Positions 7,189 through 16,534 of a DNA stretch of 21,442 bases are shown one piece after another; the first letter of the stretch is position 1; each line of letters starts with the position of its first letter. Made by a program: the position numbers and the translations under genes. Under the pieces are notes generated by a model. The model was given only the letters and a program-made list of their open reading frames with translations. It made no database searches and was not told the origin of the DNA. Source of the DNA: Bremia lactucae (taxonomy: Eukaryota; Oomycota; Peronosporomycetes; Peronosporales; Peronosporaceae); NCBI RefSeq assembly GCF_004359215.1, contig NC_090611.1, positions 2,092,172 through 2,113,613 of the forward strand, given 5' to 3'.

Positions 7189-8874
7189 ATGAGGGGTGAC
7201 GATAGTGCTGCGCCTTCGGCTGCGGTTCGTGCAGCCGCGGGTGACGCACTGTTATCTCTTGCGGCTGACGGAACGTCTGCCGTAGTGTCTTCCACTCGCA
7301 CAACACTAGATGTTGCGAGTGCACGTGGTGATTCACCACGTGAATACGACCCCTCTTTGGAGGTCGACTACGAATGCGAGTCGGATGAAATGGCCGACTC
7401 GGGGAGAATGGAACAGTCGCCTGATATACGTCAGGCGGCTGACTATGAGCCTTCGAATGAGAGGGCTCATTCTGATAGACGAGTAAACAGTCTATTTCGA
7501 TCCGACGATTAGGATGTCCCCGAATCGCCCGTACGATCTCCCATACGGACACCTGCACGTGTTTCTCTGCAAGGTGACGACGCTGTCGTAAGCCATCGTA
7601 AGAAACGTTCTTGTGGTACCCCTGCTTTAGTGGGTACCACTCAGGGAAGTGAAGACAATAAAATGTCCCATATCGCCCCTGAAAAGAAGCCTTGGCTTTT
7701 GCTAGAACGGCTTATCAATAGCTTGTCTGGAGAAACTACTCCTCACAATAAATATCCTTTATTCATTGCGACAAAGCTACATGGCCATGATCCCAGCGCG
7801 AAGAACTTTCGCGCTGAGAAGATTTCTATCTCGATGCTTTTCTTAAGCATCGATGGTTTAGTGGCAATAATAAGCGAGACAAAGTCTCGCTTATGCAAGC
7901 CTGGAGCGCGTTCATTCGCAATGTCAAAGACATTGGACGCGAAGCCTGGCTTCAAAAACCTAACGCAAATCTCGTTAAATTTGAGAAAAGAACTCCTACC
8001 GATGCAAAGTATAAATTGCATCGGTTGTCGTGAGGCTGGGCTTCCATGCCTCACGTGGGGTGATCCCTGTCCGTGTTGTGTAGACAACTCGAAGAGGGTA
8101 AAAGGGGATGTCTATTCCCTTTCTTCGCCCTGGGGAAGGGCTCGTATCTCAATTGAGATGCGCGATGCGATTGACGTGTTGCAATCGATTTACAGGCGCC
8201 AGGGGCGCGTGATTTCCGATGGGCCATCTGAACCATCGGATGGGTCTCGTCATACTGACGGACGAGGCCCTCAACGTCAGAAATCAACTGGGAACGAGGC
8301 TTTCAGCTGTCATGACGGACGAGGCCCTCAACGTCAGAAATCAACTGGGAACGAGGCTTTCAGCTGTCATGCGAAGGTGAATAACCACGCCAGCGAACAA
8401 GATAACTCGTTCGCTGCCCCTTCACATCACGGTGGTTCTGGATACGTCCCACAAGGAAACACTGACCACCGTGGGAATCCACCAATGGTTGTGGTGGAGA
8501 AGGGAAAATAAGATCCGAACCGTATGTCGGATCTAATGTCGAGGATCGACAAACTCGATCACTTCCTCCATGATTTAAAGGAGGGAATTCACCACGAGCG
8601 CGGCAAGCGTCGCTCGTTGGAGCAGACGGTGCAGGCTCACCATATCGAGCGGTTGGAAGACCGTTCGAAGAGTGCGTACTCCATGTTGGAGTACGAGCGA
8701 AAGTATCATGCTGTTCGCGATGAGCTGTCGTCAGCTCATCGTAGTTTCGAGGATATTCGGAACCGGCATGAGAAACTTCAGGTTCAACATGAGAATCTGG
8801 TTCGCGATCACAAGAATCTTTTGGGGATTCTTGAAAGGGTGGTCAATCCGTCCTCGGAAGAAGCAGCGTACTAA
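7189..8874 (+). pseudogene. Element B antisense accessory gene, left copy
   Basis: A gene of ~562 codons lies between integrase and 3' LTR on the strand opposite gag-pol. The start is ATG 7189, chosen because the right copy also has ATG-R at the same place before SAAPSAAV. Parts: an Ala/Ser-rich start; an acidic stretch; a core LLLERLINSLSGETTPHN; a section best read in the right copy (SLMQAWSAFIRNVKDIGREA); a Cys motif CLTWGDPCPCC (C-x6-C-x2-C); RGRARISIEMRDAIDVL-like sequence; a His/Gly/Asn-rich linker; and a C-terminal coiled coil (IERLEDRSKSAYSMLEYERK). Breaks: TAG at 7510-7512, TAA at 8509-8511, and a 1-base loss near 7819 offset by a 2-base loss near 8030. I do not recognise the family. 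A particle-associated or DNA/RNA-binding role is only a guess. Confidence 0.75.
8257..8370 (+). repeat. Exact 57-bp tandem duplication
   Basis: Two identical 57-bp units (8257-8313, 8314-8370) encode 19 residues each, starting DGRGPQRQKSTGNEAF. The right copy of the gene has one unit. Exact identity points to a recent, in-frame event specific to this copy. Confidence 0.9.
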
Positions 8875-10210
8875 TGGTACGGGTGGAGCCGACCAACGTA
8901 AAACGTAGGATGCGTTCGCATCCTACGTGGCAATTCTATTGTGTACGCATTGCCTCTGCGATGCAGTACACGGAAAGTCCCAATGAATTTGGGTAGTAGT
9001 TTACTGCTACCCACATTAGTGACTAATCGCTTAGGTAAGTTTACCGTAGAGAGTAGCACTAGATCATTAATTTGAATGAATGAACATTTGCTCTTCCATG
9101 TTTGTCTGCATTCCGTTTCTGTCGGTCCACTGCGTTAGCAATGGAATCCTGAACGAAACGGATTATTGATTCTCGAGTTAGCAGAAACTCTTCTGCTAAC
9201 TCATTTGTTTTGTCTTTTTCAGTACGCTTTGTGCGTACTGCCATGAGATCATTCTCATCTTCGATGTCGATTTCTTCGACATCGACATCACTCGCGTCGT
9301 TGTTAACTTCGACGCGTGATGAGCATGAGCCAGAATTGGATTTGCTCGTGCGAGTCCATCCCCCCTTAAACTAAAAGATCCCTCTATTTGGGTGGATATG
9401 CGTTGTAGACGCACGTACCGAATTATTGATGGCGAATTCGACCATCGGTAAAAACTCGCTCCAATTCGGATACGATTGGACGTAACTTCAAAGTATCTCT
9501 TCGAGGACGCGATTTACGCATTCCGTCTGACCAACTGCGTCTAGATGATCAGAAGTTGACCTAGTCATCCGTGTTCAGCGAAATCGGAACACGGATTGCC
9601 AAAACTCCGCCGTAAACCGCGGATCTCTATATGAGACCAGTTCACGGGGTAAATCGTGGACACGGGCACAGCCCAGAGCCGTGATCGACTCCGGTACTGC
9701 AACAAGATGTACCATATTGCTGTATTTATCTACAAAAACAAGAATTCCATTGTTTTTGTGATCGTCTTCGGGAAATCCGAAGACGAAGTCCATAGATGGA
9801 CTGCCAACATTCTGCCGGTAGTCGAGGTTGGAGAGGTGCACGGGATGAAGGGCTAGGATTCACCCGCTGACATATCTCGCAAGCACGAATGTACTTGCGC
9901 ACGAACTGATACTGGCGGAGCCAGTAAAAGTCGCGACTTACTGTGAGGGGGGGGGGTCTTCTCACGTCCACGATGTCCACTTGTTGGAGCATCGTGACCC
10001 TCACACATGATGCGCAGGCGCAAATCATTGTGAGTTGGGACGACAACACGTGGGGTGTCGCCGATAACAGCTGTGTAATACAATAATCCGTTGCGTGTTG
10101 TGTATCGATCGGATGACGATCGATATAAAGCCGGCAGATCTTTAAAAGATGTATCGGATGGATTTGTTAAATGATCCATCAAACATAGAAGGTCCTTATC
10201 TTCTTTGTAG
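8871..10210 (-). pseudogene. Element B integrase, left copy
   Basis: Integrase inserts the cDNA copy into the genome. Reading leftward: MMDHLTNPSDTSFKDL at ~10180; the HHCC zinc-binding domain with HNDLRLRIMCEGHDAPTSGH and ACEIC; the catalytic core with SMDFVFGFPEDD (first D) and VFVDKYSNMVHL; the second catalytic box as VSYRDPRF, where related integrases have SDRDPRF, so that D is replaced by Y; the third as GQTECVNRV with E kept; then FAINNSV and the C-terminal domain ending GNAYTIELPRRMRTHPTFYV. A G10 run at ~9948-9957, small deletions and several stops break it. Its stop (8871-8873) overlaps the accessory stop (8872-8874) on the other strand; the right copy reads CAG there. Confidence 0.88.
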
Positions 10211-10732
10211 ACTTTTTTATGTCATCAACTAAGGTTGATGACGGAACACTCGTAGTGAGTGTTGCAACAGTAAGATTACTTTCACTGTTGGTGTGCACTG
10301 CTGACTCGAAATCGGGTAGGCGTGATAACGCGCTCCTGGTTTATATTCGACGGAGAAGTTATACTCCGCGAAAAAGACTAGCCACCTCGCCATTCTTTGC
10401 GAGAGATGTGGGCTGTTTACGGCCGTGCATAATGACGCATGGACCGTATATACGATGAACGGACTATCTTCTCAGAGATATACCCTAAACTTAGCCAATG
10501 CATATTTCATGGCAAGGAGCTCCTTGTCATTTACTGGGTAATTGCGTTCAGCTGGTTGCAGCTGACGGGATTGGTAACAGACGACGCGCTCCGCGCCGTC
10601 TGTATCGTATTGCATTAACGCACAGGCGATTCCGAAATCGCTGGCGTCACAGATCACATGCAATGGTCTGCCTTGATCTGCAATCGCCGATACGGGAGAT
10701 TGCGTCAAGCTTTGCTTGATACTACAAAAGAC
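10211..10732 (-). pseudogene. Element B RNase H, left copy, broken at a chimeric junction
   Basis: RNase H removes RNA from the RNA-DNA hybrid. From ~10730 leftward: CSIKQSLTQSPVSAIADQ, VICDASDFGIACALMQYD, SRQLQPAERNYPVNDKELLA and FRVYL, then a TGA at 10472. Reading on in the same frame gives PFIVYTVHASL and SPHLSQRMARWLVFFAEYNF. The box normally read as YTDHASL is YTVHASL, so a likely catalytic D is lost. The RT half of pol should follow at the right, but the minus-strand match ends near 10722-10732 and gag sequence in plus orientation begins. Confidence 0.85.
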
Positions 10733-12070
10733 GCTAATGAGTGTAGTGCCCCACGCCCAGTTCCGAGAGGTACGGAACGTAATTATGGACCGAATGCCAG
10801 AAAGGGCAACGGCCGCGGGTCCATGGTTGTTGCGAAATCGTAACAGCGAGGCGGACCGCCAAAAAAAAACGGTCGGGTCAGAAGGGGCGCAACGCCCTAC
10901 TGATTCAGCAACCTTAAGAGAATTAGTAAATCTCTTTACGAAAGTTGCTCCAGACACACAATCAAAATGCTTCCCTGCACCTGGCGATGAGATATCCCTC
11001 ATCACCTTAAAATTAAAAGTAACAAATGATTTGTCACTTAGAGCCCTAGTGGACTGTGGAGCGTCAAATAACTTTATTCGTCGCCAATCGCCAGAGGGTC
11101 GTAGGCTAAAATATGTTGAGTGCGACATCCCTCCAACGAGAATGAGAGTGCGTCTAGCGACATGCGCATCGATAACAGTAATGAAACGCGTAGTAAATTT
11201 TTACTTCACGTTAAAAGGTTTACAGTACGATTCCATCGTACTGGATTGGATAACAAATTTGATGTCATCCTAAATTACCTTGGCTAGAAAATATGAGCCA
11301 AGAATCAGCTGGCAGCATCGATCCGTAAAGATGCCTGCCACTTGTTCATCAGATGGTCATCTGATGAACGTCTTGTAGCGTCCACAAGCGTGTGGATGTA
11401 CTACGAGAAAGTGCGATGGCCTCACTTGTGGAACGGTCGTTTGTACCACTACACAAGATCACAGTGTGATTACTAATCACACAGTGGAGTCAGCTGCCGG
11501 CGGATGTGCTAATGCACAGGCAGCGCCGAAGGTCCACCACTCGAAAAAGTCGAGTGGATTGAGACATGAATGTACGATTGGCGGACGTCATTCAAGATGT
11601 ATACCGGTTGCCCGAAAGGGACAACACGATGATTCCAGGTCGAGTACAGAGTCGACCGTAGAGGACCCGACTGTGATAGCGCAATCACACTCGGAAGGCG
11701 TGTAGGGAAGAGGTCCCCGCGTACTTGAGGAGAAATCTCCTCAGATAGTTGAAGTTACTAGACTTCAAGATCCCGAGGGATTAATCCCTCGGCAGCCTGT
11801 GGATAAATCCCAGGGATAAACCGAGACATTAAACGTCTAGGTTAATATCGGTTTAATAGTAGGCGCTTAATACTCTTGATCTGTATGCGCCTCCGAAGTT
11901 AACTTCGGAGATAACTCAATTACCAACCCTAGAACCTTAGCGGTTCTTGAGAGATCTGCATGGTTGGAAATCAAGCAGATCTTCGTACTCGTCACAGAGG
12001 ACGATTACGTAACCGACATTCGGTCAGCGGTAATTTTTGCAGAGAACGAACGGGTTCTCAGCAGCTCATC
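10733..12070 (+). pseudogene. Element B gag end, protease and RT approach, plus-strand fragment
   Basis: In order: the last part of the gag zinc knuckle (NECSAPRPVPRGTERNYGPN, from ~10733); the gag tail with an A9 run at 10861-10869; protease with ALVDCGASNNFIRRQS at ~11040-11085 and LKYVECDIPPTRM; the post-protease spacer KYEPRISWQHRSVKMPATCS (~11290-11345) and a long hydrophilic linker; and, just before the gap, IFVLVTEDDYVTDIRS, which precedes RT in related elements. A protease frame is open at 10716-11273. Bases ~10733-11455 are repeated inverted at ~12821-13545. Orientation is opposite to the RNase H and integrase immediately to the left. Confidence 0.82.
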
Positions 12071-12820
12071 NNNNNNNNNNNNNNNNNNNNNNNNNNNNNN
12101 NNNNNNNNNNNNNNNNNNNNNNNNNNNNNNNNNNNNNNNNNNNNNNNNNNNNNNNNNNNNNNNNNNNNNNNNNNNNNNNNNNNNNNNNNNNNNNNNNNNN
12201 NNNNNNNNNNNNNNNNNNNNNNNNNNNNNNNNNNNNNNNNNNNNNNNNNNNNNNNNNNNNNNNNNNNNNNNNNNNNNNNNNNNNNNNNNNNNNNNNNNNN
12301 NNNNNNNNNNNNNNNNNNNNNNNNNNNNNNNNNNNNNNNNNNNNNNNNNNNNNNNNNNNNNNNNNNNNNNNNNNNNNNNNNNNNNNNNNNNNNNNNNNNN
12401 NNNNNNNNNNNNNNNNNNNNNNNNNNNNNNNNNNNNNNNNNNNNNNNNNNNNNNNNNNNNNNNNNNNNNNNNNNNNNNNNNNNNNNNNNNNNNNNNNNNN
12501 NNNNNNNNNNNNNNNNNNNNNNNNNNNNNNNNNNNNNNNNNNNNNNNNNNNNNNNNNNNNNNNNNNNNNNNNNNNNNNNNNNNNNNNNNNNNNNNNNNNN
12601 NNNNNNNNNNNNNNNNNNNNNNNNNNNNNNNNNNNNNNNNNNNNNNNNNNNNNNNNNNNNNNNNNNNNNNNNNNNNNNNNNNNNNNNNNNNNNNNNNNNN
12701 NNNNNNNNNNNNNNNNNNNNNNNNNNNNNNNNNNNNNNNNNNNNNNNNNNNNNNNNNNNNNNNNNNNNNNNNNNNNNNNNNNNNNNNNNNNNNNNNNNNN
12801 NNNNNNNNNNNNNNNNNNNN
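12071..12820. other. Assembly gap of 750 N
   Basis: Unknown sequence. The gap lies between oppositely oriented copies of the same element region, a typical place for an assembly to fail. Open frames crossing it have no meaning. The missing sequence could include RT. Confidence 0.95.
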
Positions 12821-13388
12821 GTTGTACTAACGACCGTACCACAAGTGAGGCCATCGCACTCACTCGTAGTACATCCACACGCTTGTGGACGCTCCAAGAC
12901 GTTCATCAGATGGCCATCTGATGAACAAGTGGCAGGCATCTTTACGGATCGATGCTGCCAGCTGATCCTTGGCTCGTATTTTCTGAGCCAAGGTAAACCT
13001 AGGATGACATCAAATTTGTCATCCAAATCCAGTACGATGAAATCATCATCATACTGTAAATCTCTTAACGTGTAGTGAAATTTCACTACGCGTTTCATTA
13101 CTGTTATCGATGCGCCTGTCGCTAGACGCACCGTCATCCTCGTTGGAGGGATGTCGCGCTCAACATATTTGAGCCTACGACCCTCTAGTGACTGGCGACG
13201 AATAAAGTTATTCGACGCTCCGCAGTCCACTAGGGCTCTGAGTGACAAATCATTTGTCACTTTCAACTTCAAGGTGATGAAGGATACCTCATCACCAGGT
13301 GCAGAGACACATAATGATTGTGTGTCTGGAGCAACTTTAGTCAAGAGATTTGCAATTGAGGTTGCTGGATCAGTAGGGCGTTTCGCCC
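12821..13388 (-). pseudogene. Element B protease, minus-strand copy
   Basis: The better of the two protease copies. Minus-strand reading from ~13380: PTDPATSIANLLTKVAPD, then LSLRALVDCGASNNFIRRQS with the D-x-G-like active site, LKYVERDIPPTRMTVRLATG, FIVLDLDDKFDVILGLPWLR (the hydrophobic-hydrophobic-G motif near the C-terminus of retropepsins) and the spacer RSVKMPATCSSDGHLMNVLE, running into the N gap. No stop occurs from ~13380 to the gap. The frame is -1 relative to the gag frame that ends at TAG 13389-13391. It is the inverted partner of 10733-11455. Confidence 0.88.
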
Positions 13389-14512
13389 CTACTGACCTCG
13401 ACCATTTTTTGGCGGTCCGCCTCGCTGTTGCGATTTCGCAACAACGTCGGATCCGCGACCGTTGCCCTTTTTGGCATACGGTCCAAAATTACGTTCAAGT
13501 ACCTTTCGGTGCTGGGCGTGGGGCACTACACTCATGAGCGTAGTGTCTTAATTTTTGGCAGCGATGGCATTTCTGCGATCGCTTATTGTTCGAAAGGCGA
13601 GGTGGTTCGCTTTCGACGTAAGAAAGGTCCATGGGTTCTGGACCTCCTAACTCGTGTCGTCTTGGAGGACGATATGATAACGAACTAGCTTGAGCCTGTC
13701 TCAAGCTAAAGTCCTCCTGTTCCGCAACGGTTATTGCTTCTAAGCGTGATGTTCACGCATATGCCCAACACATCCGACACTTAGCGAGTTGTATTACAAA
13801 GAACCCAGTTCATGAACACACGTTGATTACGGTGTTCATGAAAGGTCCTACGGATGGTCCCGTAAAGACCCACCTGTTCCGCTTGAAATTGGATACGCTT
13901 GAGCCTTGCTTGAGTTTTAGAAGCTCTGAACGAGCTCTGAACTCAGCCCTTGGTGGTTCAAACGTCTGTTTGAGTCGGGTTTTAAAAGCCTCTATCGACA
14001 TAAAGACGTATGGTTCGCGCAACTTAAGGCCCAATGCCCAGGTTTTGCACGACCTGCCAGATTTGATTGAGCGAATGCGACTTACATTTGCTCGTCGATG
14101 ATGTGACGTGCCCTTATGGCATCGTCTAACTCGACAAACCATCTCAAGAAGGAGTCTTCTTCGACTCCCCTGTACTTAGAGATGTCAATCTTTAAAGTTT
14201 CGGGACGACGCGTTTGCGTCATCGCAGGTACAGGGGTCTGTACCTTTGTAACCTCAACAGTTCTGTCTGTTGAGAGCCTTGCTGATTTAGCAAGGCTACT
14301 TGTTACTTCATCTCGTCAAGTTCATGTTGTATGAACTTGGCGATGGTTGAATGGAGGGCATCTTTGTCTAAGTTAGACAGCAATGCCAAGATTGCATCGT
14401 TTCCTAAGTTCGAACTCATTCGTTCAACCGCACTCCTTTCTATATCACTTAGAAAGAAGTAGCTTTCAGGGGAAACGTGATGCGTATTCCCACTATCATC
14501 TAACATGTCCAT
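13389..14512 (-). pseudogene. Element B gag, minus-strand copy
   Basis: Start ATG at 14510-14512 (MDMLDDSGNTHHVSPESYFF). A frameshift near 14310 leads to a capsid-like core: LKIDISKYRGVEEDSFLRWF, WALGLKLREPYVFMSIEAFK, then LKQTFEPPRAEFRARSELLK. Further frame changes lie near 13860-13700. At the C-terminus is a zinc knuckle CHRCQKLRHYAHEC (C-x2-C-x4-H-x4-C, with Q where G is usual) at ~13530-13570. A frameshift follows, then the tail GNGRGSDVVAKSQQRGGPPK ending at TAG 13389-13391. Upstream are a PBS and an LTR end, so this is a true 5' end of element B in minus orientation. Confidence 0.85.
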
Positions 14513-14542
14513 GTTAGATGTGGGATATGTGGTCCTTGGACG

Positions 14543-14560
14543 GACTACAAAGTGCTACCA
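14543..14560 (-). promoter_or_regulatory. Primer binding site, element B
   Basis: On the minus strand the LTR end GCCCCGTTACA (at 14563) is followed by CC and TGGTAGCACTTTGTAGTC. Position and sequence parallel the element A site at 3608-3625. Confidence 0.75.
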
Positions 14561-14562
14561 GG

Positions 14563-14622
14563 TGTAACGGGGCACTACGACTTGTACTGTTTCAGTACAA
14601 GTCCACTTCGCACTGCTTCAGT
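14563..14622 (-). repeat. Fragment of the element B 5' LTR
   Basis: About 60 bp match the left edge of the LTR at 6562 (TGTAACGGGGCACTACGACT onward). The match stops at CTTCAGTT, where integrase sequence on the plus strand begins without spacer. Only the PBS-side end of the 5' LTR remains. Confidence 0.85.
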
Positions 14623-15105
14623 TTCGCCATCAATAATTTGGTGCATGCGTCTACAACACATATGCCGTTCTTCGTGAATGGCTTACGCCACCCACGCATA
14701 CGCATTCAATTAGGGGGATCCTCTAGTTTAAGACTACTCTCTAAGGTAAAGTTACCTAAGCGTGTACTCACTAATGTGGGTAGCAGTAAACTACTACCCA
14801 AGTTCATTGGTCCTTTTCGTGTACTGCATCGCAAAGGCAATGCGTACACAATAGAATTGCCACGTAGGATGCGAACGCATCCTACGTTTTACGTTGGTCG
14901 GCTCCGCCCGTACCATCAGTACGCGGCTTGTTCCGAGGACGGATTGACCACCCTTTTCAAGAATCCCCAAAATATTCTTGTGATCGCGAACCAGATTCTC
15001 ATGTTTAACCTGAAGTTTCTCATGCGGGTTCCGAATATCCTCGAAAGCGCGATGAGCGGAAGACAGCTCATCACGAAGAGCGTGACTTTTTCGTCCGTAC
15101 TTTAA
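14622..15105 (+). pseudogene. Element B integrase C-terminus, right copy
   Basis: A plus-strand integrase fragment: FAINNLVHASTTHMPFFVNG at 14625-14685, then a deletion of the usual hydrophilic spacer, then VLTNVGSSKLLPKFIGPFRV and NAYTIELPRRMRTHPTFYVG. Unlike the left copy, the frame does not stop after the final RPYH; it reads QYAACSEDGLTTLFKNP and stays open to 15105, antisense to the coiled-coil region of the accessory gene. The left copy has TAG where this one has CAG. The catalytic core is absent, cut at the LTR junction. Confidence 0.85.
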
Positions 15106-16245
15106 CATGGAGTACGCACTCTTCAAATGGTCTTCCAACCGCTCGATATAGTGAGCCTGCCCCGTCCGCTCCAATGAGTGATGCTTACCGCGCTCTTGAT
15201 CAAATCCTTCCTCCAAATCATGGAGGAAGTGATCGAGTATGTCGATTTTGACTCTAGATCCGACACATGGGTCATATCTAATATTCCCTCCTCCACCCCA
15301 ACCATTGGTGGATTCCCACGGTGGTCAACGTTTCCTTGTGGAACGTTTTCAAATCCACCGTGATGTGCAGGGGCAGTGAACGAGTTATCTTGTTCGCTGG
15401 CGCGGTTATCCACCTTCACATGACAGCTGGGAGTCTCGTTCCCAGCTGGTTGTTGACGTTGAGGGCCTCGTCCGTCAGTATGACGAGACCCATCCGATGA
15501 TACAGAAGGTCCAAGCGCCCCTGGCGCTTGTAAATCAATCGCAAAACGTCAATCGCATCGCGCATCTCGATAGAGATGCGAGCCCTTCCCAAGGTCGAAG
15601 AAAGGAAATAGACATCCCCTTTATTGCTTCGTGTTGTCAACACAACGCGGACAGGGATCGGCCCACGTGAGGCATGGAAGTCCTAATTCACGTGACAACC
15701 GATGCGATGTATACCTTGCACCGGTTGGAGTTAGTTTCTCAAACTTAACGCGAATTGCGTTAAGTCTTTGAAGCCAAGCTTCGCGTCCAATGTCTTTGAC
15801 ATTGCGAATGAACGCGCTCCAGGCTTGCATAAGTGAGACTTTATCTCGCTTATTGTTGCCACTATACCATCGATGCTTAAAAAAAGCATCGAGATAAAAA
15901 TCTTCCTCAGCGCGAAAGTTCTTCGCGCTGGGATCAAGGCCATGTAGCTTTGTCGCAATAAATACGAGATATTATTGTGAGGAGTAGTCTCTCCCGACAA
16001 GCTATTGATTAGCCGTTCGGGCAAAATCCGCGACTTCTGCTCAGGGGCAAGACGAGACAATTATGTGCCTACGATCCCTAAGTGGGTACTACTGAAACCA
16101 GGGGAACCACAAGAACTTTTATTACGATGGCTTACGCCATCGTGATCACCACGCACAGAAATATGTGCGGGTAACCGCACAGGAGACGGTGCTGGTGATG
16201 AGGAATCATCCTCATCGTCGGAACCGAACAGGCTGTAGCAAATGC

Positions 16246-16534
16246 TACCAGTACGTCTACCCGATTGATCCCCCCATTCAAAGGCTCATAGTCAGCCGCC
16301 TGACAATGATCAGGCGACTTTTCTGTTCTCCCCCGAATCGGCCATTTCGTCCGACTCGCATTTTCAGTCGACCTCCAAAGATGAGTCGCATTCAAGTGGT
16401 GTATCACCACGTGCACCCGCAACATTTAAAGTTGCGGGAGAAGATGACACTACGGCAGACGGAACGTCTGCCGCAAGAGACAATAATGCGTCGCCCGCGG
16501 CTGCACGAACCGCAGCCGAAGGCGCCGCACTATT
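16246..16534 (-). repeat. Tandem duplicate of the accessory gene start, copy 1
   Basis: Matches 16791-17067 closely, from TACCAGTACGTCT to CGCCGCACTATT. Copy 1 continues leftward into the rest of the gene and copy 2 does not. Copy 1 has ~12 extra bases in the acidic section. It holds a perfect 9-bp hairpin (16453-16473) that is imperfect in the left gene copy. Confidence 0.85.

Larger units (their letters stand above)
6901..13261. repeat. Dense field of short perfect inverted repeats across element B
   Basis: Perfect hairpins or palindromes recur every few hundred bases or less, in LTR, accessory gene and pol alike. Arm lengths with outer coordinates: 13 bp (6901-6932), 10 (7322-7342), 9 (7613-7640), 8 (7795-7815), 9 (7831-7853), 11 (7870-7894), 10 (7998-8025), 8 (8029-8055), 8 (8675-8695), 10 (8718-8741), 8 (8811-8833), 12 (8903-8928), 12 (9175-9202), 8 (9220-9240), 10 (9261-9285), 9 (10103-10125), 9 (10221-10242), 12 (11344-11369), 8 (11537-11557), 8 (11726-11743), 10 (11773-11792), 10 (11891-11910), 13 (12901-12926), 9 (13072-13089), 10 (13241-13261). 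Many shorter ones lie between. The inverted right copy keeps many of them. Confidence 0.85.

Noticed and set aside
7187..7558. Minus-strand ORF opposite the accessory gene start (and its mirror at 16165-16569)
   Set aside because: Shadow frames kept open by the composition of the real gene; they contain no recognisable motif and end at unrelated places.
7998..8055. A six-cysteine Zn2Cys6-like cluster (CIGC upstream of CLTWGDPCPCC) in the left accessory gene
   Set aside because: The right copy shows that the reading up to ~8030 is frameshifted in the left copy, so the CIGC pair is an artefact. Only C-x6-C-x2-C is supported in both.
6901..13261. A CRISPR-like array or integron, suggested by recurring hairpins
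   Set aside because: The hairpins differ in sequence and spacing and lie in coding sequence. No repeated unit with unique spacers exists.
11960..13344. Long ORFs across the N gap on both strands
   Set aside because: The unknown bases contain no called stops, so the apparent length is artificial. Only the flanking protease and RT-approach sequence is real.
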